A DNA stretch of 64,000 nt from Fidelibacterota bacterium (GTDB lineage Bacteria > Fidelibacterota > Marinisomatia > SCGC-AAA003-L08 > JACNLC01): contig JABHXA010000004.1 of the NCBI GenBank assembly GCA_018657495.1, positions 19,086-83,085 on the forward strand, written 5' to 3'. Both the position numbers and the translations under genes were made by a program. The notes below the pieces were generated by a model, which saw only the letters and a program-made list of their open reading frames with translations, was not told the DNA's origin and did no database searches. This document shows, piece after piece, positions 44,314 through 54,333 of the stretch; position 1 is the stretch's first letter; each line of letters opens with the position of its first letter.

Positions 44314-46137
44314 ATGAAAATACTTACATTAATTATGGCCATTTTATTATCTGTAACAGAAGAATTAACCGCTAATGATCAGCTGTTGATAAATGCATAT
44401 AATAGGTCTTCACAATCATTGGATGGTCAATGGAACTATATAATAGATCCGTATGAGAATGGCTATTATAATTATAGGTACGAACCATTCGAAAAACAAA
44501 AATACCCTGGTAGGGGAGCTTTTTTTCTCAACTCCAAATCCAACAACAAATCAGATTTAATAGAATATGATTTTGATAAATCAGAAACTATTTCTGTCCC
44601 AGGTGACTGGAATACACAGAAAAAAGAATTGCTATATTATGAAGGTACAGTTTGGTATAAAAAATCATTTGACTATATTAAATCAAACAAAACAAATCGT
44701 GTTTTTGTATATTTTGGCGCTTCGAATTATGAAACGGATGTATACCTCAATGGTGTAAAGCTGGGGAATCACGTCGGTGGATTCACACCATTTAACTATG
44801 ATATCACCGATTTAATAACGGACGAAGGGAATTTTTTAATTGTCAAAGTGGATAATAAAAGAAAGAAGGAGGGGGTTCCAACACTCAATACAGATTGGTG
44901 GAATTATGGAGGCCTTACTAGAAGCGTAAAAATTATAGAAACTAATGAGATTTTTATTCGAGACTATATTATACAATTAGATTCAGAAAATCCAGAGAAA
45001 ATAAAAGGATATGTCAAGTTAAGTGGCGAAAGTATATACCATAATCCTATAAAGATAACCATTCCCGAGCTAGGTGTGGATGAAAAAGTAATAACCAATA
45101 AAGACGGTGTTGCCTCCATTGATATTGTTTCTGATAATATCCGATATTGGTCTGTAAAAGATCCTCATTTATATAAAGTTAAAATTCATATTCAGGAAGA
45201 TGAAGTTGTTGATTATATCGGTTTCCGCATTATTAAAACTGAGGGAAAATTTATATTGCTCAATGGTGAGCAGGTATTTTTAAAAGGTATATCTATTCAT
45301 GAAGAGAGCCCTATCCGTCAAGGAAGAGCCCATTCAAAAGATGATGCACTTCAATTACTTACATGGGCGAAAGAATTGGGCTGTAACTTTGTTAGGTTAG
45401 CTCATTATCCACACAACGAACATATGATAAGGCTTGCTGATCAATTGGGAATCTTGGTGTGGGAAGAAATTCCAGTATACTGGACTATCGACTGGGAAAA
45501 TGAAAGCACCTATGAAAATGCTGAACACCAACTATCAACGGTAATTCATAGAGATAAAAATCGAGCTTCAGTCATTATTTGGTCCATGGCAAATGAGACA
45601 CCAACCAGCAAAGCCAGGAACAGTTTTTTAAATCGACTTGCTGTCAAGGCAAAACAACTTGACTCAACACGTTTAATTAGCGCCGCCCTTGAACAAAGCA
45701 GTCAGGGTGGGGATGGAAATATCCGAACGATTACGGATCCATTTGCTGATGTTGTTGATGTATTAAGTTTTAACGAATATCTTGGTTGGTATGATGGGCT
45801 ACCTGAAAAGTGCAGAGATATAAGCTGGATAATTAAACAGGATAAACCCGTAATAATTTCTGAGTTCGGCGGCGGGGCAAAATATGGACTCCATGGTGAT
45901 AAATCTGAACGATGGACTGAAGAATACCAAGAATTTCTATACGAAGAAAATTTGAAAATGATCAGTAAGATTGATCAACTTCAAGGAATTTCACCATGGA
46001 TATTGATCGATTTTAAATCTCCAAGAAGACCGCTTCCGGAGATTCAGGATGGTTGGAACCGTAAAGGACTTATCTCTGAGGATGGCCATAAGAAAAAAGC
46101 CTTTTATGTTCTAAAAGAATACTACGAAAGCAAATAA
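44314..46137 (+). CDS. Secreted glycoside hydrolase family 2 enzyme
   Basis: A 607-residue exported GH2 enzyme (signal KILTLIMAILLSVTEELTA). The N-terminal sugar-binding domain has YEGTVWYKKSFDY and ASNYETDVYLNGVKLGNHVGGFTPF. A beta-sandwich follows, then a TIM barrel with RLAHYPHNEHMIRLADQLGILVWEE. The acid/base is E428 in SMANETP and the nucleophile is E517 in SEFGGGA. The size and motifs fit beta-glucuronidase/galactosidase relatives; the substrate is not predictable. It is 21 nt from a PNGase F-like gene, so together they may digest glycoproteins. Confidence 0.93.
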   Translation: MKILTLIMAILLSVTEELTANDQLLINAYNRSSQSLDGQWNYIIDPYENGYYNYRYEPFEKQKYPGRGAFFLNSKSNNKSDLIEYDFDKSETISVPGDWNTQKKELLYYEGTVWYKKSFDYIKSNKTNRVFVYFGASNYETDVYLNGVKLGNHVGGFTPFNYDITDLITDEGNFLIVKVDNKRKKEGVPTLNTDWWNYGGLTRSVKIIETNEIFIRDYIIQLDSENPEKIKGYVKLSGESIYHNPIKITIPELGVDEKVITNKDGVASIDIVSDNIRYWSVKDPHLYKVKIHIQEDEVVDYIGFRIIKTEGKFILLNGEQVFLKGISIHEESPIRQGRAHSKDDALQLLTWAKELGCNFVRLAHYPHNEHMIRLADQLGILVWEEIPVYWTIDWENESTYENAEHQLSTVIHRDKNRASVIIWSMANETPTSKARNSFLNRLAVKAKQLDSTRLISAALEQSSQGGDGNIRTITDPFADVVDVLSFNEYLGWYDGLPEKCRDISWIIKQDKPVIISEFGGGAKYGLHGDKSERWTEEYQEFLYEENLKMISKIDQLQGISPWILIDFKSPRRPLPEIQDGWNRKGLISEDGHKKKAFYVLKEYYESK

Positions 46138-46158
46138 AGCATACTAATTCAAAATAAT

Positions 46159-47838
46159 ATGAAATCACTAATTAATTACATATTTCTAACTTTATTCACA
46201 ATAGCATTAAGCCAGGATGAAACTCAGATTTTCAAGGTTAATTATGAACAATTTGATAATGGAGTTAAAAGAGATACCGGTCATTACATCGTCTATCAAA
46301 ACCAGATAGTCTCTCTCTCGGAATCAGATGAAAAAATCCAGCAATATGTTGACCTCAAGAACAAAGAAAATATCAGCACAATAATGCAAGATGAAAAATT
46401 ATTCAAAAATGTGGTGTTATTTGATACAATGCCCATACCGAGTTTTGAGGATAGAACAGAAATAATATTGGGATATAATTGTAAATATGCATCATACTTA
46501 TATTTTTCAAATACTATTGAGGTTTGGTATACTGATGAAACCATCGCCAAAGGGTCTCCATACAGTTTATTTTTACCGGATATTAATGCTTTAGTCCTAA
46601 AAATTGTCATAAATAATAATCGTCAATCAGTGGTAAGCTCGATAGAGATTATTGATGAATACCCTCCCCCCACATATATTTCAAATGAAGCACAGGAAAC
46701 GACAAAGGCTGAATTTGAAGAAATAAAAATAAATTCAAGATTTACCAGATTACCCATTTTTACAGATGAGATTATCAATTTTGATAATTCTCTAAAACCG
46801 CCTGAGGATGAAACTCTCGTGGAAAACGTCACATATCATTTTTCCAAAGGATCCGTAATATTGAAAAAGATAAGTCTATCGCAGGATTTAATGGATAGTG
46901 GGCATGTGTACGCAAAGTTAAATTGTCAATCGAATGGAGATGCCTACGATAGAACCGGATCAGTATTTATTATTCCCGATAGCGAAGAAGTATCTTTATT
47001 GGATGCGTATCAACATGGATTAGAGCAGATCCCAGTTTACATTGATAATCTGGATAATAAATACCAGGGCATCAAAAGAGAAATCAACTATGAACCACCA
47101 GTAGAAATCCTCAGATTCTTCACCTCTTTTGGAGTTAATCATTTCAATGAGGAGCGAAAAATAAATAATTACGAATGGGAAGATGATATTATATATAAAC
47201 ACGATGTTTCGTCTCTGATGCCCTCGGATGATCCAGATATATGGATTGGTGTTTTTATTGGAAACTATGATGGAGGAGGGCACAGGGTAAGTCTTGAACT
47301 AAACTTTTATCCATCTTTTGACGAATCTGAATCAGATAAAAGTAACAAATATATTCAATCATTATTTTCAACAATAAATACCCTTGAGATGTCCGGACAA
47401 AATTATGGTAAACTATTTAATAATGATACGTTGGCAGTAGACTTTGAGATTCCTGAGAACGTAGAGGAACTTCAATTATTATTTACAAGCACTGGTCATG
47501 GCGGCTGGGGAGGAGGTGACGAGTTTAACCCAAGATTAAATCAGATATTTATTGATGGGAAGGAAATCTTTAAAATTGTACCTTGGCGCACAGATTGCGC
47601 CACGTATCGCTTGTCAAACCCTGCTTCCGGAAATTTTAGTAATGGTCTGTCATCCAGTGATTTCAGTCGATCAAACTGGTGCCCAGGAACATTGACGTCT
47701 CCATTCGTTGTTCCATTGACTGAACTACAGAGCGGCAAACATACAATAGAGGTGATAATAGATCAAGGTGAAGATGAAGGGGGTAGTTTTAATCACTGGG
47801 GAGTGTCCGGCATACTTACCGGTAAAATATCAAACTAA
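46159..47838 (+). CDS. Exported protein with GLPGLI-like N terminus and PNGase F-like C terminus
   Basis: A 559-residue exported protein (signal SLINYIFLTLFTIALS). Residues about 25-170 resemble a GLPGLI-family beta domain (EIILGYNCKYASYLYF, IEVWYTDE, GSPYSLFLPDINALVLKI). The C-terminal portion (about 215-555) matches the two-domain PNGase F family, most clearly in the last 120 residues (GHGGWGGGDEFNPRLNQIF, PWRTDCATYRL, then SRSNWCPGTL and FNHWGVSG). PNGase F releases N-linked glycans from the Asn of glycoproteins. Linkage of the two parts is unusual. The active-site acids cannot be confirmed by eye. Follows the GH2 gene. Confidence 0.82.
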   Translation: MKSLINYIFLTLFTIALSQDETQIFKVNYEQFDNGVKRDTGHYIVYQNQIVSLSESDEKIQQYVDLKNKENISTIMQDEKLFKNVVLFDTMPIPSFEDRTEIILGYNCKYASYLYFSNTIEVWYTDETIAKGSPYSLFLPDINALVLKIVINNNRQSVVSSIEIIDEYPPPTYISNEAQETTKAEFEEIKINSRFTRLPIFTDEIINFDNSLKPPEDETLVENVTYHFSKGSVILKKISLSQDLMDSGHVYAKLNCQSNGDAYDRTGSVFIIPDSEEVSLLDAYQHGLEQIPVYIDNLDNKYQGIKREINYEPPVEILRFFTSFGVNHFNEERKINNYEWEDDIIYKHDVSSLMPSDDPDIWIGVFIGNYDGGGHRVSLELNFYPSFDESESDKSNKYIQSLFSTINTLEMSGQNYGKLFNNDTLAVDFEIPENVEELQLLFTSTGHGGWGGGDEFNPRLNQIFIDGKEIFKIVPWRTDCATYRLSNPASGNFSNGLSSSDFSRSNWCPGTLTSPFVVPLTELQSGKHTIEVIIDQGEDEGGSFNHWGVSGILTGKISN

Positions 47839-47869
47839 CTGATAATTAGCCGTAATTTGTATTTCAATC

Positions 47870-48286
47870 CTACCTGACGTTGCCATCAGGAAATCTTTCA
47901 ACCTTTACCAAATGAGATTTGCAACCTGACATGCAGTCTGATGAACCAAACCCGTTTATAGGAATAACACTCCCTGCCAGTTTTTCAATATCCTGGTTTA
48001 CTTTGCATTCTTTATTCGGATCTTGACTGATTATAGTCACTGATTGAATTTTCACTTCTGGTCTACTGGTTAAAAAATCTATATGCCATCTAATTTGTTT
48101 TTCTTTTTTGCAATGACGGATGATCCTCTGCTTCAAATATTTTGAAGCCCTGCCAGTATAAATATATTTCCCAGTTTTAAATTTGACAATTCCAATAGCA
48201 CCAACAGAAATAGAAAACCCTGACTGGACAAGTATCTGTAATTGATATGTGCCCGAATCAGGGTAATCATTTTTTAATATATCCAA
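47870..48286 (-). CDS. GIY-YIG/DUF123-type nuclease-like protein
   Basis: A 138-residue protein. It resembles DUF123/GIY-YIG-like proteins: YQLQILVQSGFSISVGAIGIVKFKTGKYIYTGRASKYLKQRIIRH, then IRWHIDFLTSRPEVKI. The first strand and the G-Y-Y-T-G motif with Arg and His are as in the DUF123 subgroup. The last part has CMSGCKSH, which may bind metal. Function in the DUF123 group is poorly known. It lies after the narK gene on the same strand with 48 nt between, but is unrelated to nitrate. Confidence 0.8.
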   Translation of the reverse strand: MDILKNDYPDSGTYQLQILVQSGFSISVGAIGIVKFKTGKYIYTGRASKYLKQRIIRHCKKEKQIRWHIDFLTSRPEVKIQSVTIISQDPNKECKVNQDIEKLAGSVIPINGFGSSDCMSGCKSHLVKVERFPDGNVR

Positions 48287-48333
48287 TGTATTGACTAAAG
48301 CGTCATCGACATTGAAACAGAATCAATAGAATA

Positions 48334-49962
48334 TTAGGGATTTTTATATTCGGCTTTTGGACCAAGATAAAACCACCAATTTAAAATAGCGCAGAAGGCA
48401 TAAAACACGGCAAATCCATACATTGCCAGTTCAGGTGTTGTTGCTTTCATTTGTTCACCGATAACTTTTGGAATTAAGAAAGCACCATATGCCGCGACTG
48501 CAGATGTCCATCCTAAGACCGGACCTGCCTGTTCAACATTAAATACCATTGAAATGGTTCGGAATGTAGAACCATTACCAATTCCAGTGGCTGTGAAGAG
48601 GATTACAATCAATATAAAGAATGGCATAAAATAATCCTGAGGTGTGGCAGATTGATAAGCAAGATGGGAATAATAACCAACACCAACAGAAGCAATGACC
48701 ATAATTACTGCCACAAATTGAGTTACAATGGCACCACCGATTTTATCGGCAATTTTTCCACCAACAGGTCTGATCAATGCTCCAACAAATGCACCAACCC
48801 AGACATACATAAATGTAGCCGGGCCATCAGGATTTGCCAAATTATGGGTCATGACACCATCAACCATAACATGCTGAACACCAAAGATAAATTTGATTGC
48901 CAGACCAACTGCAGCGGCAAAACCAATAAAGGAACCAAAAGTCATTGTGTAAATAATGGTCATAACCCAGGTGTGTTTATTACCGAATATTTTATACTGT
49001 CTCTCAAGATTAGATTTGATTTCACCGGGAGATAATAATTTCATTAAGAAAACGGTAAGGGATATAATTATTGGAAGCGCTATCCATTTAACCCACGTAA
49101 ATGTCTTAAATGTTAGAATGAAGTATAGTCCAATTGCCGCTGTTGCAAATCCAATGATTAATAGCCAGGAAATCCTGCCAAAAGAAACCAACGGGCTTTT
49201 CAACCCTGGCGTAACATTCTCAGTTTTGAGATTATTCATTTTGAACCATCCAAAAAATGCCAATGGAATTAACCATAGCATCCAAACCCAACCGGCATTT
49301 GACAGCCATGTTTCTGAACCGGCAGCAATGCGTTTAAAGATTGTCCCACTTGAGCTTGACAGGATCATTGAATCTCCACTCAAGGCACCTAACATTGGAA
49401 TTGTCATTACTAGTGGTATTAGAATTTGCATGGTAGTTACACCAAAATTTCCCAACCCGGCATTCATCCCAAGAGCATAACCCTGTGTCTTTTTTGGGTA
49501 GAAAAAGCTGATATTGCTCATAGACGAAGCGAAATTTCCACCACCGAAACCGGATAAAAATGCCATAACCATAAAAAATTCAAATGAAGTGTCTGGATTC
49601 TGCAACCCGATTGCTGTTCCCACCGCCGGGATCATCAGTAGGGCAGTGGTAAAAAAGATAGTATTTCTACCGCCGGCGAGCCGGATAAAAAATGTACTGG
49701 GTATTCTTAAAGTTGCACCGGTCAAACCTGCTATAGCTGGCAACATGAATAATAATCCCATTGCCTCTTCCGGTGATTTTCCAAAGGTGAATCCCAGATT
49801 TTTCATTTGAACGGTTATTATTCCCCACATCAACCAAACTGAAAAACCAACCAGCAGACTGGGGATGGATATCCAAAGGTTTCGGTTAGCTACACTTTTA
49901 CCAGTAGACTCCCAAAATTCATTGTTTTCTACATCCCATTTGGTAATATTTGTTTTTGACAT
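48334..49962 (-). CDS. narK: Nitrate/nitrite transporter (second NarK)
   Basis: A 542-residue major facilitator protein with about 12 TM helices. It has NarK/NRT-like nitrate signature regions: FLSGFGGGNFASSMSNISFFYPKKTQGYALGMNAGLGNFGVT in TM5 and GNGSTFRTISMVF in TM11, with the family's conserved Arg residues. It begins with a long soluble N-terminal segment (ENNEFWESTGKSVANRN), which the first NarK lacks. It is the last gene in the nar operon, 43 nt after the preceding narK. The two paralogues may divide nitrate uptake and nitrite/nitrate exchange. Confidence 0.93.
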   Translation of the reverse strand: MSKTNITKWDVENNEFWESTGKSVANRNLWISIPSLLVGFSVWLMWGIITVQMKNLGFTFGKSPEEAMGLLFMLPAIAGLTGATLRIPSTFFIRLAGGRNTIFFTTALLMIPAVGTAIGLQNPDTSFEFFMVMAFLSGFGGGNFASSMSNISFFYPKKTQGYALGMNAGLGNFGVTTMQILIPLVMTIPMLGALSGDSMILSSSSGTIFKRIAAGSETWLSNAGWVWMLWLIPLAFFGWFKMNNLKTENVTPGLKSPLVSFGRISWLLIIGFATAAIGLYFILTFKTFTWVKWIALPIIISLTVFLMKLLSPGEIKSNLERQYKIFGNKHTWVMTIIYTMTFGSFIGFAAAVGLAIKFIFGVQHVMVDGVMTHNLANPDGPATFMYVWVGAFVGALIRPVGGKIADKIGGAIVTQFVAVIMVIASVGVGYYSHLAYQSATPQDYFMPFFILIVILFTATGIGNGSTFRTISMVFNVEQAGPVLGWTSAVAAYGAFLIPKVIGEQMKATTPELAMYGFAVFYAFCAILNWWFYLGPKAEYKNP

Positions 49963-50005
49963 AAACAGGCTCCTGATTTGTAATTAATAAAAAAGTTTTG
50001 ATTAT

Positions 50006-51550
50006 TTAAGCGTCGGCAAAAGCATCCTTTGGCTCTTCGAGCATTAATGCACAAATTATAAAACTAATGGCAGCTCCGGCAGCGATTGAAAAGAAAAATG
50101 TTTTGGAATCTACCAGAGAAAATAAGACCAGATAAAAAACAGCACCAACATTGCCATAAGCCCCAGCCATGCCGGCAATTTGCCCAGTCATTTTTTTGTT
50201 TACCATCGGGATAACCGCAAAGGTAGCCCCTTCGGCCCCCTGCACAAACATTGAACATATAACCGTAATCACAACGGATATTACGAGCCACATCATTCCA
50301 TCAAACATTGGAATAATTGTCTGTACACCATTCACTACAGGACCCCATTCACCGATATGAGCCATTCCAAGGAAACCAATAAAAATCCCAACCATATAAA
50401 TGAGCATGGTTCGTTTTCTATTTTTCATGTGGTCAGAAATCAATCCACCAAGCGGACGGGCAAAGAGATTTACAAATGCAAATGATGCGGCAATCAAACC
50501 TGCCAATGTGGCTGTCATGATCATATCACCTGCTCCGTTGGTAAGATTTTTAAAGGTACTCTCAAAGAACATGGGTAACATAGAAACAACCGCAAGCTCT
50601 GCTCCAAAATTGGCAAAATAGGTGCTATTTAAGGCAGCAACACTCCCCCAATGATATCTTTCATTTTCAGGAACACCCTTTTTTAATATAGGCAGGTTTA
50701 CCTGGAGTGTTTTAACAACATGGGCAAGATATATTAATATCAAAATTCCATATATAATATAGGCGATATTTTGCGAAATAATAGGATCACCAGAAATTTT
50801 AACATTGCTGATTCTCCAGGTAAGAATGCCCATAGCGCCCATTAGCGGTGCAGACCAAAGAAGATATTGAAATAGATCCAGGTATGAAGTGACGGTCATT
50901 GGCTCAGTCTTTTTTGCCTTTATCACCTGCTCTCCGGTTGGACTGTCTTTTACAAGGAAATAGTACATGATTCCATATATTAATGATACCAATCCATTTA
51001 CCGCCAGGGCATATCGCCAGGCATCCGGACCAAGTCCGAGCCACTTTTCGAAAAATGTCAAGGCAATCCATGGTAATGTCATAGCTGCCCATGCTGAGCC
51101 AAAATTACCCCATCCAGCATAGAATCCTTCTGCTCTGCCAATCATTTTTGGTGGAAACCAATTTGCAACCATTTTGATACCAACAACAAATCCAGCACCG
51201 ATTGATCCCAACACAAGCCTTGAAATCAATAACTGCAGAAAGGTATTCCCAAATGCAAATGTAAATACAGGGAAGGCCATACTAATCATCAATCCTGAAA
51301 ATACTCTTCTTGGTCCATACCTGTCTATTAAAGCCCCGATTATTATTCTGGCAGGTATTGTTAATGCCACATTGCATATTGCCAGTACTTTAATGTGTTC
51401 TTTTGTGAGCCACTCGATATTGCGCAACATGGTAGTGGCAACAGGTGCCATATTGAACCAAACAAAAAAGGTGATGAAGAAAGCGATCCAGGTATAATGT
51501 AATACACGAATTCTTTCTTGATTAAAATCGATTAATTCTGGTCTGGACAT
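50006..51550 (-). CDS. narK: Nitrate/nitrite transporter (first NarK)
   Basis: A 514-residue MFS transporter of the NarK type with the signatures FFVWFNMAPVATTMLRN, GSIGAGFVVGIKMVANWFPPKMIGRAEGFYAGWGNFGSAWAAM (TM4-5) and AGMAGAYGNVGAVFYLV (TM11). The length and organisation fit NarK1-type proton/nitrate symporters; distinguishing it from an antiporter needs alignment. It follows narI by 41 nt within the nar operon. A ribosome site AAGGAATT precedes it. Confidence 0.93.
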   Translation of the reverse strand: MSRPELIDFNQERIRVLHYTWIAFFITFFVWFNMAPVATTMLRNIEWLTKEHIKVLAICNVALTIPARIIIGALIDRYGPRRVFSGLMISMAFPVFTFAFGNTFLQLLISRLVLGSIGAGFVVGIKMVANWFPPKMIGRAEGFYAGWGNFGSAWAAMTLPWIALTFFEKWLGLGPDAWRYALAVNGLVSLIYGIMYYFLVKDSPTGEQVIKAKKTEPMTVTSYLDLFQYLLWSAPLMGAMGILTWRISNVKISGDPIISQNIAYIIYGILILIYLAHVVKTLQVNLPILKKGVPENERYHWGSVAALNSTYFANFGAELAVVSMLPMFFESTFKNLTNGAGDMIMTATLAGLIAASFAFVNLFARPLGGLISDHMKNRKRTMLIYMVGIFIGFLGMAHIGEWGPVVNGVQTIIPMFDGMMWLVISVVITVICSMFVQGAEGATFAVIPMVNKKMTGQIAGMAGAYGNVGAVFYLVLFSLVDSKTFFFSIAAGAAISFIICALMLEEPKDAFADA

Positions 51551-51591
51551 TTTAATTCCTTGTGGTTTGTTATATTAAATATTGTGAGACT

Positions 51592-52284
51592 TTATTGGAT
51601 AAATCGTTTTTTGCGATTCCAGTACCATCGTACTAGTTGTGGTTTTCTCCAGAGATATGGATTTGGCATGACGAGTACATGAACCAATCGTGAAAATGGA
51701 AAAAGAAGTATGATTGACCATGCACCAAAAATATGAAGCTTTACAATCCATGGAAGGGGAGTAATAAAATCAATATTTGGGCTAAAAGAGAAAATTGAGA
51801 GTAAATATGGAGTTGCTACAGCTGCAAACCATGAACTTCCCCAGGAATGAAAGACCGCTGTTCCCAGCCCGGCAATAACCTGAAGTAAAATTAAAGTTAA
51901 TATTACCCAGTCCATGGTGCTGGTGACCATATTGGCTTTGGCATTAAATATCCGTCTAACAAATATAAAGAACATACCAACCAATGTTGCCAATCCACCA
52001 ATAAATGCTGATACTTCCAGAATATACAGTCGGGTAAGATCACTATTCCATGCCAGTATGGTAGATGGTATTAAAAATGCAGTCAGATGACCAACAAAAA
52101 TAAATATAATACCAAAATGGAAGGGGACCAGTGCCCAGAAATGGATGCGGTTTTCAAGGAATTGCGATGACAAACTGGAATAGCTGTATCCTTTTCCCAT
52201 ATACCGATTGATAGTGAATATGAGGAATACAAACATAGCAATGTATGGATATATTCCATAAAGTAACAGATCAAAGTTGTCCAT
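51592..52284 (-). CDS. narI: Respiratory nitrate reductase, gamma subunit
   Basis: NarI is the membrane-bound diheme cytochrome b that oxidises quinol and feeds NarGH. It has five TM helices and 230 residues. Heme-b histidines are visible in LVPFHFGIIFIFVGH (N-terminal half) and in KLHIFGAWSIILLFPFSRLVH (C-terminal half), the same arrangement as E. coli NarI. The start is ATG 52284 (MDNFDLLLYG), preceded by GAGG; an in-frame GTG at 52296 is possible. It overlaps the narJ end by 14 nt. Confidence 0.95.
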   Translation of the reverse strand: MDNFDLLLYGIYPYIAMFVFLIFTINRYMGKGYSYSSLSSQFLENRIHFWALVPFHFGIIFIFVGHLTAFLIPSTILAWNSDLTRLYILEVSAFIGGLATLVGMFFIFVRRIFNAKANMVTSTMDWVILTLILLQVIAGLGTAVFHSWGSSWFAAVATPYLLSIFSFSPNIDFITPLPWIVKLHIFGAWSIILLFPFSRLVHVLVMPNPYLWRKPQLVRWYWNRKKRFIQ

Positions 52285-52822
52285 GAGGTTCCTCACTAAA
52301 TTTGAATTGTTTAGTTAAAATATTACTAAGTGTGATTAAAGCATGATAATATGGATTTTCCTTATCAAGAGATTCCAGAATTTTATCAAGGCCTTTGCAG
52401 GTTGAATATCCGACAAAGTTTTTATCTTTTTCATTTTTGCTAAGATATAGAACTAGCAGGCAATGACTTATATGGTCAGGTAATTCCACAGATTCTTTGA
52501 TATTATCTTTTCTGAGCAGGACTCTTACCTTGACAAGAAATTCCCCACGCTGATATGCTTCACCGTATAAATGCCAGCCAATTTCAAAACAAGTAGATGG
52601 ATTCATATCGAATGAAACAGTGTATAATTCTTCGATCTTTGAAAGTTTTGAATCCAAGATAAAATCAGCGAATTTATCAAAATGTTGTTTTTCCTCAGGG
52701 TAATCAGATAGATAATTCTGCAATTGAGCGCAGGATGATTTATAAGATTCGCCAGGGTAGGATAACAGTTGGGCAAATAAGCCGAGAATTTCATTTTTTA
52801 CAGTAACATCAGCAACCATCAT
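52271..52822 (-). CDS. narJ: Nitrate reductase assembly chaperone
   Basis: NarJ is the TorD-family chaperone that helps insert the molybdenum cofactor into NarG. It is a 183-residue helical protein. The start region LGLFAQLLSYPGESY and the family motif FEIGWHLYGEAYQRGEFLVKVR in the middle (with LPDHISHCLLVL) match NarJ. It overlaps narI by 14 nt and has a 2-nt gap after narH, as is normal for narGHJI. An ATG at 52819 is an alternative start. Confidence 0.93.
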   Translation of the reverse strand: MMVADVTVKNEILGLFAQLLSYPGESYKSSCAQLQNYLSDYPEEKQHFDKFADFILDSKLSKIEELYTVSFDMNPSTCFEIGWHLYGEAYQRGEFLVKVRVLLRKDNIKESVELPDHISHCLLVLYLSKNEKDKNFVGYSTCKGLDKILESLDKENPYYHALITLSNILTKQFKFSEEPHGQL

Positions 52823-52824
52823 AA

Positions 52825-54318
52825 TTAAAGTCCCCTGGCTGGTCTTTCTTTGAATCCAAAACCAGCATGCTGCTTGTATTCAAGAGGATCTTCCATCATT
52901 TCAATAGCTTCTTCACGATGTGCTGGTGGTATAACAAATCTGTCCTCAAGAGTCGCAATAGATGTGAGATTGTAAATTGCCTCTGCTTCTTCAATAGTGC
53001 AATCTGCAGCCTGCAGCATTTTTTCTGCTACTTTCATATCTATATCACCAACGGTAACAGCTCTTCTATAGGTTCTCACAGCCATCTGCTTTTTGAGCAC
53101 ATATCGTGTTTTTTCACCATCCCCAGCAGAGAATAAACTGCTGAGAAATTCAATTGGAGCTCGGGCTTGATCAAAATCAGGGAAGATACCTTCAGCCATA
53201 CTTTTTCGCATCCCATCTTTCATAGTTGAGATAACCGGAAGCATCGGTGGGACATAAAATAACATTGGGAACGTCCGATATTCAATATGCGGAGGCAACG
53301 CCATTTTCCATTCTTTTACAAATTTGTAAACTGGTGATTCCTGAGCGGCCTGAATAGTATGTTCATGAATACCATTTTCTTTGGCTTTAGCGATGACTTC
53401 TGGATCAAAGGGATTCAAGATCATCTCGCGCTGAGCATTAACAAGTTCTTTGTCAGACAGTTTTGCCATTTCTTCAATTTTGTCTGCATCATAGAGCAAT
53501 ACACCCAAATATCTAATTCGGCCCACACAGGAATGGAAACATGCTGGTGCCTGACCAGTCTCAACTCTCGGAAAGCATAAGATACATTTTTCAGATTTCC
53601 CAGTCGTCCAGTTATAATACGTTTTCTTATAAGGACATGCGGCAACACAGGAACGCCATCCACGGCATCGTTCCTGATCAATCAATACAATACCATCTTC
53701 ACCTCGTTTATAGAGGGCACCTGACGGGCAGGATGCTACACATGCTGGATTTAAGCAATGATTACAGATCCTCGGGAAGTAGAACATGACCAATCTCTCA
53801 ATGGCAAATAATTGCTGTTTTTGCTCTTCGGATAAAACGTTGAGATTTGGATCATTTTCAGCATATAACGGCGAACCACTTAAGTCATCATCCCAGTTTG
53901 GTCCGGCTTCGATATCGATATATTCACCGGTAACCATGGATTTTGGCATGGCTGTAGGCTGATCATCACCTGGAGGTGCATTGAACAAATTTTGGTAATC
54001 ATATGTCCATGGCTCGTAATAGTCATCCATAGTCGGCATATGAGGATTATGAAATATGTTTGGAATGATCCTGGCTTTCCCAGTGGATTTCAATCTTAAT
54101 GAGCCATTTCTCACTTCCCATCCACCACGGTATTTTGTCTGATCTTCCCATTTTGTCGGGAATCCAGTTCCAGGTTTTGTTTCTACATTATTCCACCACA
54201 TGTACTCAGTACCTTTTCTGTCTGTCCAGATATTTTTGCAGGCGACGCTGCAAGTGTGGCATCCGATACATTTATCAAGGTGGAATACCATTGAGATCTG
54301 ACTTCGAATATTCATCAT
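52825..54318 (-). CDS. narH: Respiratory nitrate reductase, beta subunit
   Basis: NarH carries the iron-sulfur clusters between NarI and NarG. The 497-residue protein has four Cys groups: CIGCHTCSVACKN near residue 17, CNHCLNPACVASCPSG, RCRGWRSCVAACPYKK (Trp replaces one Cys, giving a 3Fe-4S cluster as in E. coli NarH), and CILCFPRVETGQAPACFHSC. The length agrees with E. coli (about 512). It precedes narJ with a 2-nt gap and follows narG with 15 nt. Confidence 0.97.
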   Translation of the reverse strand: MMNIRSQISMVFHLDKCIGCHTCSVACKNIWTDRKGTEYMWWNNVETKPGTGFPTKWEDQTKYRGGWEVRNGSLRLKSTGKARIIPNIFHNPHMPTMDDYYEPWTYDYQNLFNAPPGDDQPTAMPKSMVTGEYIDIEAGPNWDDDLSGSPLYAENDPNLNVLSEEQKQQLFAIERLVMFYFPRICNHCLNPACVASCPSGALYKRGEDGIVLIDQERCRGWRSCVAACPYKKTYYNWTTGKSEKCILCFPRVETGQAPACFHSCVGRIRYLGVLLYDADKIEEMAKLSDKELVNAQREMILNPFDPEVIAKAKENGIHEHTIQAAQESPVYKFVKEWKMALPPHIEYRTFPMLFYVPPMLPVISTMKDGMRKSMAEGIFPDFDQARAPIEFLSSLFSAGDGEKTRYVLKKQMAVRTYRRAVTVGDIDMKVAEKMLQAADCTIEEAEAIYNLTSIATLEDRFVIPPAHREEAIEMMEDPLEYKQHAGFGFKERPARGL

Positions 54319-54333
54319 GAATTCCTTATCTAT

